Shown: positions 1-5,696, numbered from the stretch's first letter. The stretch is DNA of 5,696 nt from Firmicutes bacterium UBA6226 (GCA_002441045.1 DJWQ01000170.1:1-5696), one strand, 5' to 3'. The notes: generated by a model not told the origin, from the letters alone. Program-made: numbers and translations.

Positions 1-66
1 AGCTGATGTTTGTGCTGCTGTAGCCGATGATGCAGCTGACGTAGCTGATGTTTGCGCTGCTGTCGC
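1..66. repeat. Short 42-nt-period repeat in tail fibre shaft
   Basis: The 24-nt segment at 1-24 recurs at 43-66 with two mismatches. The 42-nt offset equals 14 residues, or two seven-residue shaft units (SATAAQT followed by SATSAAS). The array may continue past the left window edge. Confidence 0.7.
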
Positions 67-495
67 AGAATTGGCTGCTGCGGTTTGAGCACTTTGAGCA
101 TCATTTTTAGCTGTTAATGCTGCTGTGGCGCTGTCTGCTGCTGATGTGGCCGATGATAGTGCTGATGTTGCCGATGATGCAGCGCTATTTTTACTATTCG
201 TTGCAGAAACCGATGAAGCGGACGCTGACGTGGCAGAATTAGACGCTGCTGTAGCCGAAGATGCCGATGCAGTTTGAGCACTTTGAGCATCATTTTTGGC
301 CGTTAATGCTGTTGTCGCACTATCTGCTGCTGATGTGGCCGATGCTGCCGCAGAATCTTGTGCCGTTTCGGCATATTCCATCGCATTAGAGGACTCTACA
401 TTCATAGCATTTATAGAGTCGTGAATAGCACTCCTGACTTCTTCCCCATAAGTTGCAGATAATATTTGAGCCAGATATGTGTTAACGTCTGCCAA
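1..495 (-). CDS. Ala/Ser-rich phage tail fibre protein, N-terminal 165 residues (partial)
   Basis: The frame is open from a TTG codon at 495-493 to the left window edge, so the C-terminus is missing. The TTG start is supported by a very strong ribosome binding site (501-511) 9 nt upstream and by the absence of another well-placed start. Residues 1-35 form a non-repetitive head containing YGEEVRSAIHDSI; 'YGxxVRxAIHDSI' heads are common on baseplate or fibre proteins of Firmicutes phages. From about residue 45 the chain is almost only Ala, Ser and Thr with some Asn, Gln, Asp and Lys, in seven-residue-like units such as SATAAQT. This resembles the lambda Stf-type tail-fibre repeat (Phage_fiber-like) and probably forms a long trimeric helical or fibrous shaft. 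A 63-residue block is repeated (residues 51-75 and 114-138). It is the last gene of the module in view, 23 nt after the appendage protein gene. The receptor-binding tip, if present, lies outside the window. Family type is fairly sure; adsorption role is inferred. Confidence 0.85.
   Translation of the reverse strand, partial: MADVNTYLAQILSATYGEEVRSAIHDSINAMNVESSNAMEYAETAQDSAAASATSAADSATTALTAKNDAQSAQTASASSATAASNSATSASASSVSATNSKNSAASSATSALSSATSAADSATAALTAKNDAQSAQTAAANSATAAQTSATSAASSATAAQTSA
83..155. repeat. Direct repeat within tail fibre gene, copy A
   Basis: A 73-nt segment matches 272-344 at 67 of 73 positions by eye, with 26 identical bases at its left end. The offset is 189 nt, exactly 63 codons, so the reading frame is kept. 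It encodes fibre residues 114-138, including TALTAKNDAQSAQT-like sequence. Most differences fall at third codon positions, which points to an old internal duplication under protein-level selection. Confidence 0.85.
272..344. repeat. Direct repeat within tail fibre gene, copy B
   Basis: Second copy of the 73-nt direct repeat at 83-155, encoding fibre residues 51-75. Such in-frame repeats lengthen fibre shafts and give sites for homologous recombination within or between phages; the latter is inference. Confidence 0.85.
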
Positions 496-500
496 TTGAT

Positions 501-511
501 ATCACCTCCTT
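501..511 (-). promoter_or_regulatory. Strong ribosome binding site that sets the TTG start of the tail fibre
   Basis: Minus-strand AAGGAGGTGAT is nearly fully complementary to the 16S rRNA 3' end. It lies with its AGGAGG core 9 nt before TTG at 495. It fixes the start of a gene that would be missed if only ATG starts were considered. Confidence 0.9.
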
Positions 512-518
512 ATTTGCG

Positions 519-1868
519 CTAAGTTATACTGTTTAAACTATTCGCCATCGTTATAAAATAACTACCTAAAACTGGATCGCCACTCGACTTATTGGTTATC
601 CCCGTGGAATACATGGACCCTATTGCAAACCTGGCCTGGTTAAATCTTACTGATGTTAAAGTTTTGTCACTGCTGGTCATCTTATTGAAAGTGGTCAATG
701 CGCTACCGTATTTATACACCTCAAATGCCGTAATTCTATCTAAAAAGGCGTTCCATCTGGAGTAAGTTAGAGTTGTTAGGCTCCCATGATTATTGAAAGC
801 GTTCAATTCGGCAGTAGTCCAAGTCCAATTTGAAGGTCTATTGGCTGCTAACGTATTATAAGATTGACTGTGAGTAGCTGAATCTGGATAAGTATAACTC
901 CAAGCATAAACATTTATTGTATAAGAAGTGTCTGGAGTTAATCCTGTATAAGTATAATCCTGTGAATTTTGAGCATAATTACCATTAATATCAATGTGAT
1001 ACCCATCTGCACCAGTTACAGAATTTACTTGCACTCTTATCCAATCCATCCCTGTAGTTACAGTTACAGTAGGAACTGGTAAACGAGTATAATACCTTTT
1101 AACTTGTGTTTGTGTGATCTCGTAACCTGCTTGGTCATAAAAAACAGCAATAAACTCGTAGAAACCGTAATTAGGAGGGTATAAATTACTCGCAGTAGCA
1201 ATATTTGTTATCCAGTTTGTGCTTCCACCGTAATAAGATTGATTACTAATTTGTGTATCGTTGCAAAATATTTTACAAGTATAAGCTGGTGTACTACCTC
1301 CATACCATGCATGAACTGATATACTATTTGTTGTTTGTGAATCACAAGCAAGGTTAGAAGGTGGAATACCAGTCACGGAAAAAGTAGAAGAAGTATACGT
1401 TGTAGACCCTATAGTGAATTTTACATAGTAATCACCATTTTCAACAATTTCATCTTGACCGCTTAAACCAAGACTTCTTTGTGTAGCATAGCTGACCCAA
1501 CCAATCCATACAGTAAAATATCCCCAACCACCGCTAGGAGCAGTACCCCCATAAAAGGTAAAAACACAACGATTATCTCTACTTCTATACCATCTGGCAA
1601 CAACTGAAGAACCTTCGGGGATATTACCAGTATAAAGGGCAACTACAACTTCATTATCAATACCATAATGGGCTGGAGCAGTAGCATTACCATCATTCAA
1701 TCCGCCTATATTTGATAAATCAAAAGAAGACGTAGGATTAGATATCGACCAGGGAGCATCGCCAATAATTGAAGAAAGCACACTAGATAAATAGTTTGGT
1801 ATACTTTGACCAAAAACAGTTAAAGTTCCGGACTGTCCGGTTATTCCTTTGCCTATTGTTATTGACAT
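519..1868 (-). CDS. Modular phage tail appendage protein with FN3-like domain (candidate receptor-binding protein)
   Basis: This 449-residue protein has no signal peptide or membrane segment. By eye it divides into: an N-terminal region (1-65), possibly for attachment to the virion; a beta-rich Ig-like segment (about 70-167) ending in GDYYVKFTI...TFSVTG; a second beta-rich segment (168-262), rich in Tyr, Gly and Asn; a fibronectin type III-like domain (about 264-342) with the hallmark YTYTGLTPDTSYTINVYA; and a C-terminal domain (343-449). The C-terminal domain begins NRPSNWTW and contains LTYSRWNAFLDRITAFEVYK, which resembles the 'LTAxEWNxFxxRIxxFxxYK' ending of many Firmicutes prophage tail appendage proteins. 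The start at 1868 has the ribosome binding site AGAAGG 6 nt upstream. It sits between the tal region and the fibre gene, the usual place for baseplate appendage or receptor-binding proteins. Tyr/Trp-rich loops suit carbohydrate contact, but that is inference. Structural role is fairly sure, exact function is not. Confidence 0.75.
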   Translation of the reverse strand: MSITIGKGITGQSGTLTVFGQSIPNYLSSVLSSIIGDAPWSISNPTSSFDLSNIGGLNDGNATAPAHYGIDNEVVVALYTGNIPEGSSVVARWYRSRDNRCVFTFYGGTAPSGGWGYFTVWIGWVSYATQRSLGLSGQDEIVENGDYYVKFTIGSTTYTSSTFSVTGIPPSNLACDSQTTNSISVHAWYGGSTPAYTCKIFCNDTQISNQSYYGGSTNWITNIATASNLYPPNYGFYEFIAVFYDQAGYEITQTQVKRYYTRLPVPTVTVTTGMDWIRVQVNSVTGADGYHIDINGNYAQNSQDYTYTGLTPDTSYTINVYAWSYTYPDSATHSQSYNTLAANRPSNWTWTTAELNAFNNHGSLTTLTYSRWNAFLDRITAFEVYKYGSALTTFNKMTSSDKTLTSVRFNQARFAIGSMYSTGITNKSSGDPVLGSYFITMANSLNSIT

Positions 1869-1874
1869 TTAATC

Positions 1875-1881
1875 GCCTTCT
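1875..1881 (-). promoter_or_regulatory. Ribosome binding site of the appendage gene, overlapping the upstream stop codon
   Basis: Minus-strand AGAAGGC begins inside the TAG stop (1880-1882) of the 19-codon ORF and stands 6 nt before the ATG at 1868. A ribosome finishing the small ORF would stop on this site, an arrangement that allows translational coupling. Confidence 0.7.
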
Positions 1882-1939
1882 ATTCTTGTGGTGGAGTTAT
1901 AGGCGCTGATCCTGCACCGCCGCCATAATTTGCTTTCAT
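1880..1939 (-). CDS. 19-residue ORF between tal region and appendage gene, unknown function
   Basis: The ATG at 1939 is preceded by AAAGGTGG (1949-1956) with 9 nt spacing, as good a ribosome binding site as those of its neighbours. The product is MKANYGGGAGSAPITPPQE, Gly/Ala/Pro-rich with no membrane segment or recognisable domain. It does not look like the XkdX family of small proteins often found here. The TAG stop leads directly into the ribosome binding site of the appendage gene, 11 nt before its ATG. It could be a very small structural peptide, a leader that couples translation, or the remnant of a longer gene cut by arrival of the stalk-domain gene. An in-frame TAG lies upstream near 2005, so at most a slightly longer form from a GTG is possible. 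No homology could be recognised. Confidence 0.4.
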   Translation of the reverse strand: MKANYGGGAGSAPITPPQE

Positions 1940-1971
1940 TAAAATTCGCCACCTTTCCCGATAAATCACTG

Positions 1972-2000
1972 TTGAATCTCCACAAAATGTATGTAATAAT
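1972..2000 (+). promoter_or_regulatory. Sigma-70/SigA-type promoter for the stalk-domain gene
   Basis: TTGAAT (1972-1977, 4 of 6 to TTGACA) is separated by 17 nt from AATAAT (1995-2000, 5 of 6 to TATAAT). An extended -10 TG stands at 1992-1993. Transcription would start about 6-8 nt further on, leaving a leader of roughly 20 nt before the ATG at 2027 that holds the ribosome binding site. Spacing and placement are good; activity is inferred. Confidence 0.6.
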
Positions 2001-2010
2001 TTCTAAAAGA

Positions 2011-2018
2011 GAAGGGAG
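2011..2018 (+). promoter_or_regulatory. Ribosome binding site of the stalk-domain gene
   Basis: GAAGGGAG lies 8 nt upstream of the ATG at 2027 and confirms that this plus-strand frame is a real gene rather than a shadow of the minus-strand operon. Confidence 0.75.
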
Positions 2019-2026
2019 TTGGTATA

Positions 2027-2566
2027 ATGTTCCAAAAAACAAAGTGTTTTCTTGTCGGCCTTGTCGTCGGTTTAATAATGGCCACCGCCACCTTTGCCAT
2101 GGCTGCTAATCCAATCAAACTCATTATCAACAGTCAGGAGATTCAATGTGACGTGCCACCTCAAAACATTAATGGTCGTGTTTTAGTTCCAGCCAGATTT
2201 GTTGCGGAATCCCTAGGTGCTAATGTAACATGGGATGCTGATAAGAATGCGGTTGTGATAACATCAGCTGCACCTTTGGTGGTTGAAGAAAAAAATATTA
2301 GCTCTCCAACCGTGGAAGCTGGAGAGCAGGGAGTTAAAGAAACAACCTTCAAAGGATTGAAGGCTATTGAGGTTGATGGGAAAATTTATTTTGGTTTAAC
2401 TGAATGGACAGATAAAATGCGCAAAACCGGGAAAGAAGTGAAAACGACATTTAGTGATAATGTTTTTAATGTTTTGATAGATGAGCAAAACATTTTTATC
2501 CTAAAAAAAGACGCAATACTTTATAGAGAGATTGTTTACATTGATAGTGAATACTATATCGATTAA
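2027..2566 (+). CDS. Secreted stalk-domain (copper amine oxidase N-terminal-like) protein, candidate prophage moron
   Basis: A 179-residue protein with a clear signal peptide: Lys at 4 and 6, a hydrophobic core from about 8 to 24, and an AMA/A-type cleavage site around residues 26-28. Residues 31-80 match the copper amine oxidase N-terminal-like domain (PF07833 type): a short beta segment (IKLIINSQEI), then NGRVLVPARFVAESLGANV, then VTWDADKNAVVIT. Despite the name, this domain binds no copper and has no enzymatic motif; it occurs in many secreted cell-surface proteins of Firmicutes. Residues 81-104 look like a polar linker. Residues 105-179 (IEVDGKIYFGLTEWTDKMRKTG onward) are less conserved and may be a second, divergent copy of the fold. 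No sortase, S-layer or lipobox signal is seen, so the product is probably released or loosely held outside the membrane. The gene lies opposite to the surrounding tail genes, has its own promoter, and shares 4 nt with the end of tal. The domain is confident; a role in host-surface change or superinfection exclusion is speculation. Confidence 0.85.
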   Translation: MFQKTKCFLVGLVVGLIMATATFAMAANPIKLIINSQEIQCDVPPQNINGRVLVPARFVAESLGANVTWDADKNAVVITSAAPLVVEEKNISSPTVEAGEQGVKETTFKGLKAIEVDGKIYFGLTEWTDKMRKTGKEVKTTFSDNVFNVLIDEQNIFILKKDAILYREIVYIDSEYYID

Positions 2567-4584
2567 CCAAATACAGCGATTGGGGTTCCAACATCTCCTT
2601 TTGTTGCTACTTCATTATCTGGCGAATTAGAATTTCCAATATAAACACCAAACGCTGGATTAATAATAACGTTTCCCATTGCGGTTATACCTAAAGAATC
2701 ACCAATTGTATAAAGATAGCAATTGTCTTTTAAAAATATATGTTTATCTTTTGATTGAACATATTTTCCCAAATATATATTATTACCTACTTTCAAATCC
2801 GTACCGACATCAATCGTAGTGTCCGAAGAAATTGTCCCGCCCCTAATGTCTGGGCTTTCTATAGTTGTCTGCGTGATCTTAGTCTTAGTAATATACGACG
2901 GAAGATCACTGGCTGGCAGTGCCCCAATATCCTCTGGTGAAGTGGGTATTTGTCCAATAGATGCAACACCGTCTGGTAAGTTATCCCATGTGATAACACT
3001 GCCTGGTCCCATGATAACATCACCTGTGAAACTACCTTTTGTGGCTGTTAGCTTACCGTCAGTATCGACCTTGAACGCCCCGTTATTAATATTTATAGAG
3101 CCCTTTTTAAAGGTTAATGTTCCCGTGGAAAGATCAAAAATAACATTTCCATCTATATCTTGCAGTTTTCCAGTTTTGATTAGGTCGGCGTTAAATATTC
3201 CAGCCGTAATAAAATCGGCCACAATAGCACCGTCCATAGTCATAGCTAATCCAAAGGTTTCACCGCCATCATTTGAATACGCAAGCCCGTTGATATTCCA
3301 TTTCCAAAGTTTAGTAGCGACTGTATAATCTTTGTCGTTTGAAATATACATAGTATTGGTTCCATATTGGTCTTGTGTAATAGTGATATACCCATTGGTG
3401 GCCATGTTCATGATTTGAGTGGCGTTTTCTTTGGCTTCTTTTAAAACGCTTTGAGCTTTTTGAAGGTTTTCAATTTTCTGCAAAATATTAGTATTGGTTT
3501 GGTTATTAACGCTCGTCAAGGAAGTTTTGATAGTATCTCCAAGTTTAAACAGTGTTTTCTCCGGACTATCAAGTGGAATTTCAAGCTTAGTAACTGGAAA
3601 ATGTCGATCCATACCGTGGGGTTTAGAGATAACTCGAAGCTCATCGAGCAACTTAACTGCCTCATAATTCACATCTAAATAATGCAAATCCAAAGCACTA
3701 AGTTCGATAGACATATTGTCGAACTGAATATCGGAAAGATAAGCTTCGGCTTTAGACAATAATGACGATGCCGTACTTACATCATCCCAATGAATAACTT
3801 TTTCGATCCATCCGTATGAAGCCACTGCTTCGCTCGATTGCACGTAAAGACTGCCGTTATTCACGCTCTCCACGGTTAGGTAAGCATCTAGAGCCTCAAT
3901 TGGGCTTTCATCCAATCGATTACCAAGCGGAACAATTACTGTAGCAAATTCCGTTAGATCCCATTTGCGTGTAAAATCCAGAAGGTTCTTGCCAAATTCG
4001 ATTATCTGGCTATTAGTGTTGGGGTAATCTGCTAAATAATCTAGATATCTTACGCCATCAACTTTACGAATTCTGAGATGTCCCCCAAGCTTTTTTACAA
4101 GCTTTTCATTGATACACTCTATGGTTTTTTCGTAATTAGTGTAGCGATATAAAGGGTCATCAGAATCAGTAACCGTTACGCTGCCAATGGTAAATTGCTT
4201 ATCGTCAGCCACCTTAGAATTATGGATGTTTATCAAAGTTTCTAAAAATCCTCGAACCGTTTGCCCATAATATTCAGCGGGGGGTTGTGTACTATCATTT
4301 AAAAATGCAAGCTCGCCCTCACAATAAAGAACTCTATTATTCCAAAAGTCTTTATCTTCGGATAATACTCGACCGGCCCATATCTCTTCGCCATTTTTAT
4401 GAACCGAAATATCACTTACCATTCGAACTATGGTACCGTATCCGATGTTCGATGGCGGCAAAGTCATTGATAGGGAACCGGCTGAGCTGTCTTCAAGCGT
4501 TAACTTTGGATCTATAATTTTCATATTGTCGAGAGCAAAAGCATCATTGTATATACAAATACCATCGGCATAAATCGAATACAT
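2563..4584 (-). CDS. tal: Tail-associated hub protein (Tal / Prophage_tail family) with fibre-like C-terminus
   Basis: A 673-residue protein from ATG 4584. Residues 1 to about 345 resemble the gp27-like hub of siphovirus Tal proteins (Prophage_tail, PF06605 type), seen in the IYNDAFALDNMKIIDPKLTL head, the EEIWAGRVLSEDKDFWNN stretch and the LPPAEYYGQTVRGFLETLI-like segment. Residues about 355-395 are polar, probably coiled coil. Residues 398-472 carry NGYITITQDQYG, LWKWNINGLAYSNDGG and DGAIVADFITAG, a conserved block of Firmicutes phage minor structural proteins. Residues 475-673 are fibre-like, with SPEDIGALPAS and a terminal NEVATKGDV motif as seen in tail fibres. No NlpC/P60, M23 or lysozyme motif is visible, so a cell-wall-degrading role cannot be supported. 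The protein would trimerise below Dit and close the tail tube. A GTG at 4590 opens the same frame, but it is only 2 nt from the ribosome binding site; ATG 4584 is 8 nt away and is preferred. The gene is 2 nt past the dit stop. Confidence 0.88.
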   Translation of the reverse strand: MYSIYADGICIYNDAFALDNMKIIDPKLTLEDSSAGSLSMTLPPSNIGYGTIVRMVSDISVHKNGEEIWAGRVLSEDKDFWNNRVLYCEGELAFLNDSTQPPAEYYGQTVRGFLETLINIHNSKVADDKQFTIGSVTVTDSDDPLYRYTNYEKTIECINEKLVKKLGGHLRIRKVDGVRYLDYLADYPNTNSQIIEFGKNLLDFTRKWDLTEFATVIVPLGNRLDESPIEALDAYLTVESVNNGSLYVQSSEAVASYGWIEKVIHWDDVSTASSLLSKAEAYLSDIQFDNMSIELSALDLHYLDVNYEAVKLLDELRVISKPHGMDRHFPVTKLEIPLDSPEKTLFKLGDTIKTSLTSVNNQTNTNILQKIENLQKAQSVLKEAKENATQIMNMATNGYITITQDQYGTNTMYISNDKDYTVATKLWKWNINGLAYSNDGGETFGLAMTMDGAIVADFITAGIFNADLIKTGKLQDIDGNVIFDLSTGTLTFKKGSININNGAFKVDTDGKLTATKGSFTGDVIMGPGSVITWDNLPDGVASIGQIPTSPEDIGALPASDLPSYITKTKITQTTIESPDIRGGTISSDTTIDVGTDLKVGNNIYLGKYVQSKDKHIFLKDNCYLYTIGDSLGITAMGNVIINPAFGVYIGNSNSPDNEVATKGDVGTPIAVFG

Positions 4585-4586
4585 GA

Positions 4587-5345
4587 TCACAACCTCCCTT
4601 GTCTAAAATTGATTGATACAGTACCCGTACCAGAAACACACTTGAGATATACGGTTACAGTATCGCCAAGAAACAAAAATTCGGGAATCTGTGTTGTTCC
4701 ATTTTGAACTAATTTGGTGATATCGATCCCTAATTCGTTGTTGATGAAACGGATATACATACCATTTCCCGATACAGTACTAACAATAAACGACGGACAA
4801 ACTGGCGCCCTACCAAATAAACCTTTTTCAAATGTGTGAGCTTCATAAGATTCTGTAACTGGAATATTTTTAAACACATTCGCTGGAATAATTCCTGTGT
4901 AAAAGTTGAAAATATCCCATTCCCAGTCATCTAAAGACGCACGCGAAAGCCATTTATATGGCCCAAGACTATAATCGACAACAATTTGAGACCGATCTTT
5001 ACTGCTTTTCCATTCGTTTATTGTAAAACGTCCTTCATAAAAATACTCTTTGTCATCTTCGAGAATGGCTCGCATAGTTTGCCCGTGTAAATAATCCATA
5101 ATATCAGAATAAGCTTGGTACCATTCTTTATAGCCGTTCATAACAATAAACTCAATGCTGCCTTCACGGTTTTCATAAACCGGATACCCGGTGAGTGATT
5201 CTGATAAATCTATAGAACCATCTGCACCGGGTATATCTAAAATCTTTCTTTTCAGTGACGGAGGATTAAATACCGGACGCGAGGAAGGAACAATGTGCCA
5301 ATCGTCCCACGTATTCTTATCTCCGAAAGTAATTGAATGGTACAA
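4587..5345 (-). CDS. dit: Distal tail protein (Dit, Sipho_tail family)
   Basis: This 252-residue protein is close in size to SPP1-type Dit proteins. The N-terminal half carries typical family features: DDWHIVPSSRPVFNPP (14-29), LDIPGADGSIDLSESLTGYPVYENREGS-type sequence (36-63), DYLHGQTMRAILEDD (84-98) and YFYEGRFTINEW (101-112), followed by VVDYSLGPYKW. This is the ring-forming belt domain. The C-terminal half (about 150-252) is beta-rich and probably the galectin-like domain that faces outward. In known siphoviruses Dit forms a hexameric ring joining the tail tube to the Tal hub and holding receptor-binding proteins. Translation starts at TTG 5345, with a purine-rich ribosome binding site (5355-5366) inside the end of the tape measure gene; only 3 nt separate the two frames. 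The stop overlaps the alternative GTG of tal, and its last codons contain the tal ribosome binding site, so the genes are tightly co-translated. Confidence 0.93.
   Translation of the reverse strand: MYHSITFGDKNTWDDWHIVPSSRPVFNPPSLKRKILDIPGADGSIDLSESLTGYPVYENREGSIEFIVMNGYKEWYQAYSDIMDYLHGQTMRAILEDDKEYFYEGRFTINEWKSSKDRSQIVVDYSLGPYKWLSRASLDDWEWDIFNFYTGIIPANVFKNIPVTESYEAHTFEKGLFGRAPVCPSFIVSTVSGNGMYIRFINNELGIDITKLVQNGTTQIPEFLFLGDTVTVYLKCVSGTGTVSINFRQGRL
4593..4598 (-). promoter_or_regulatory. Ribosome binding site deciding the tal start
   Basis: Minus-strand GGGAGG lies within the last codons of dit. It is 8 nt from ATG 4584 but only 2 nt from GTG 4590, so the ATG is the likely start. Confidence 0.75.
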
Positions 5346-5348
5346 TTG

Positions 5349-5696
5349 TTAAATCCCCCTTCCTTCGTAAATTACTCGTTGCCCAAAAGAAGAATCTAAA
5401 GGACCTACTAAGGCTCCAACTAATGTACCGGTATCCATCACGATCTTTAATTTACTCATGGTATTAGCCAAAACCGACATGTCATTACGAAGTTCTCCTA
5501 TCGCTTTAACCACATTATCGTTGTCTAATATGATGTTACTTTGATTATCGGAAGCCAAATTATTCATACCCATTCCGGTTTTTCCGGCTAATTCGATTGA
5601 TCTTTTCGAGTAAAGCAATCCGTTAATTTCGTCAGCGCCACTTGTTATAGCGGACAGATCAAGTACTGGTCGGATTGTCGGCTCCATATCCATATC
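5349..5696 (-). CDS. Tape measure protein, C-terminal end (partial)
   Basis: The frame is open through the right window edge and ends at TAA 5349-5351, so only the last 115 residues are seen; the ATG codons at 5693 and 5687 are internal, not starts. The segment begins with DMDMEPTIRPVLDLS and ends with DTGTLVGALVGPLDSSFGQRVIYEGRGI-type sequence. Both motifs are typical of the C-termini of Firmicutes siphovirus tape measure proteins ('PTIRPVLDLS...' and 'LVGxLxPxxDxxxGxRxxxxGRG'). Residues between about 58 and 88 (NVVKAIGELRNDMSVLANTMSKLK) look helical or coiled coil. The tape measure fills the tail tube and fixes its length; its C-terminus points to the tail tip and contacts the Dit/Tal hub, which matches the position directly before dit. 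Its last codons double as the dit ribosome binding site. Confidence 0.85.
   Translation of the reverse strand, partial: DMDMEPTIRPVLDLSAITSGADEINGLLYSKRSIELAGKTGMGMNNLASDNQSNIILDNDNVVKAIGELRNDMSVLANTMSKLKIVMDTGTLVGALVGPLDSSFGQRVIYEGRGI
5355..5366 (-). promoter_or_regulatory. Ribosome binding site of dit inside the tape measure gene
   Basis: Minus-strand GAAGGAAGGGGG encodes the EGRG end of the tape measure protein. It sits 9 nt before TTG 5345, supporting the TTG as the dit start. Confidence 0.75.

Noticed and set aside
519..1868. Possible target of a diversity-generating retroelement
   Set aside because: No reverse transcriptase, template repeat or adenine-biased near-repeat pair is seen in the window; the only repeats lie in the fibre shaft and differ mainly at third codon positions.
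1892..1923. GC-rich hairpin candidate (GGCGC...GCACC) upstream of the appendage gene as terminator or regulator
   Set aside because: The stem is only about 5 bp including a G-U pair, lacks a U-tract and lies inside the 19-codon ORF; too weak to call.
2023..2028. TATAAT sequence at the start codon of the stalk-domain gene
   Set aside because: No -35 element lies at suitable spacing (about 2000-2005 reads TTTCTA) and it overlaps the ATG; the 1972-2000 promoter fits better.
2161..2352. 63-codon open frame on the minus strand opposite the stalk-domain gene
   Set aside because: It lies wholly inside the well-supported plus-strand gene, has no recognisable domain or clear ribosome binding site, and reads as a shadow.
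2755..4517. Several plus-strand open frames of 61-169 codons within tal
   Set aside because: They are antisense to a confidently identified gene, show no family features or start signals, and their composition follows the reverse complement of tal.
4588..4590. GTG as the tal start, giving 675 residues and a 4-nt GTGA overlap with dit
   Set aside because: It is only 2 nt from the GGGAGG ribosome binding site, whereas ATG 4584 is 8 nt away.
4730..4930. 66-codon minus-strand frame inside dit
   Set aside because: It is out of frame within the C-terminal domain of dit, which is intact and of normal length; no frameshift is needed.

Overview
The window is part of the tail and host-recognition module of a siphovirus or prophage of a Gram-positive-type (Firmicutes/Bacillota) host. 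The evidence is the gene order, read right to left on the minus strand: tape measure protein C-terminus, Dit-type distal tail protein, Tal/Prophage_tail-type hub protein, a modular FN3-containing appendage protein, then an Ala/Ser-repeat tail fibre. Strong AGGAGG-type ribosome binding sites, TTG starts and fairly AT-rich DNA agree with this. A secreted protein with a copper-amine-oxidase N-terminal-like ('stalk') domain fits Clostridia, Negativicutes or Paenibacillus-like hosts, where that family is abundant. The species cannot be named from the sequence.

Layout from the right edge: the last 115 residues of the tape measure protein (5349-5696, continuing outside the window); dit (4587-5345, TTG start, 3 nt after the tape measure stop); tal (2563-4584, ATG start 2 nt past the dit stop). 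Next comes a gene on the opposite strand (2027-2566, plus strand) with its own sigma-70-like promoter. It encodes a secreted or envelope-exposed stalk-domain protein and its stop codon overlaps the tal stop codon. The minus-strand series resumes with a 19-codon ORF (1880-1939), then the 449-residue appendage protein (519-1868) and the TTG-started tail fibre (1-495, continuing off the left edge).

The minus-strand genes look like one late operon: genes are nearly contiguous and several ribosome binding sites lie inside or at the end of the preceding gene. In the known siphovirus plan the tape measure sets tail length, Dit forms the ring at the tail tip, Tal closes the hub, and the appendage and fibre proteins attach there to bind the host surface. 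The oppositely oriented stalk-domain gene is the accessory element. It looks like a 'moron' cargo gene that could be expressed from the lysogen independently of the late operon. No RNA genes, CRISPR arrays, insertion sequences, attachment sites or convincing intrinsic terminators were seen. Apart from the 620-nt stretch of minus strand opposite the stalk gene, no gap exceeds about 90 nt.
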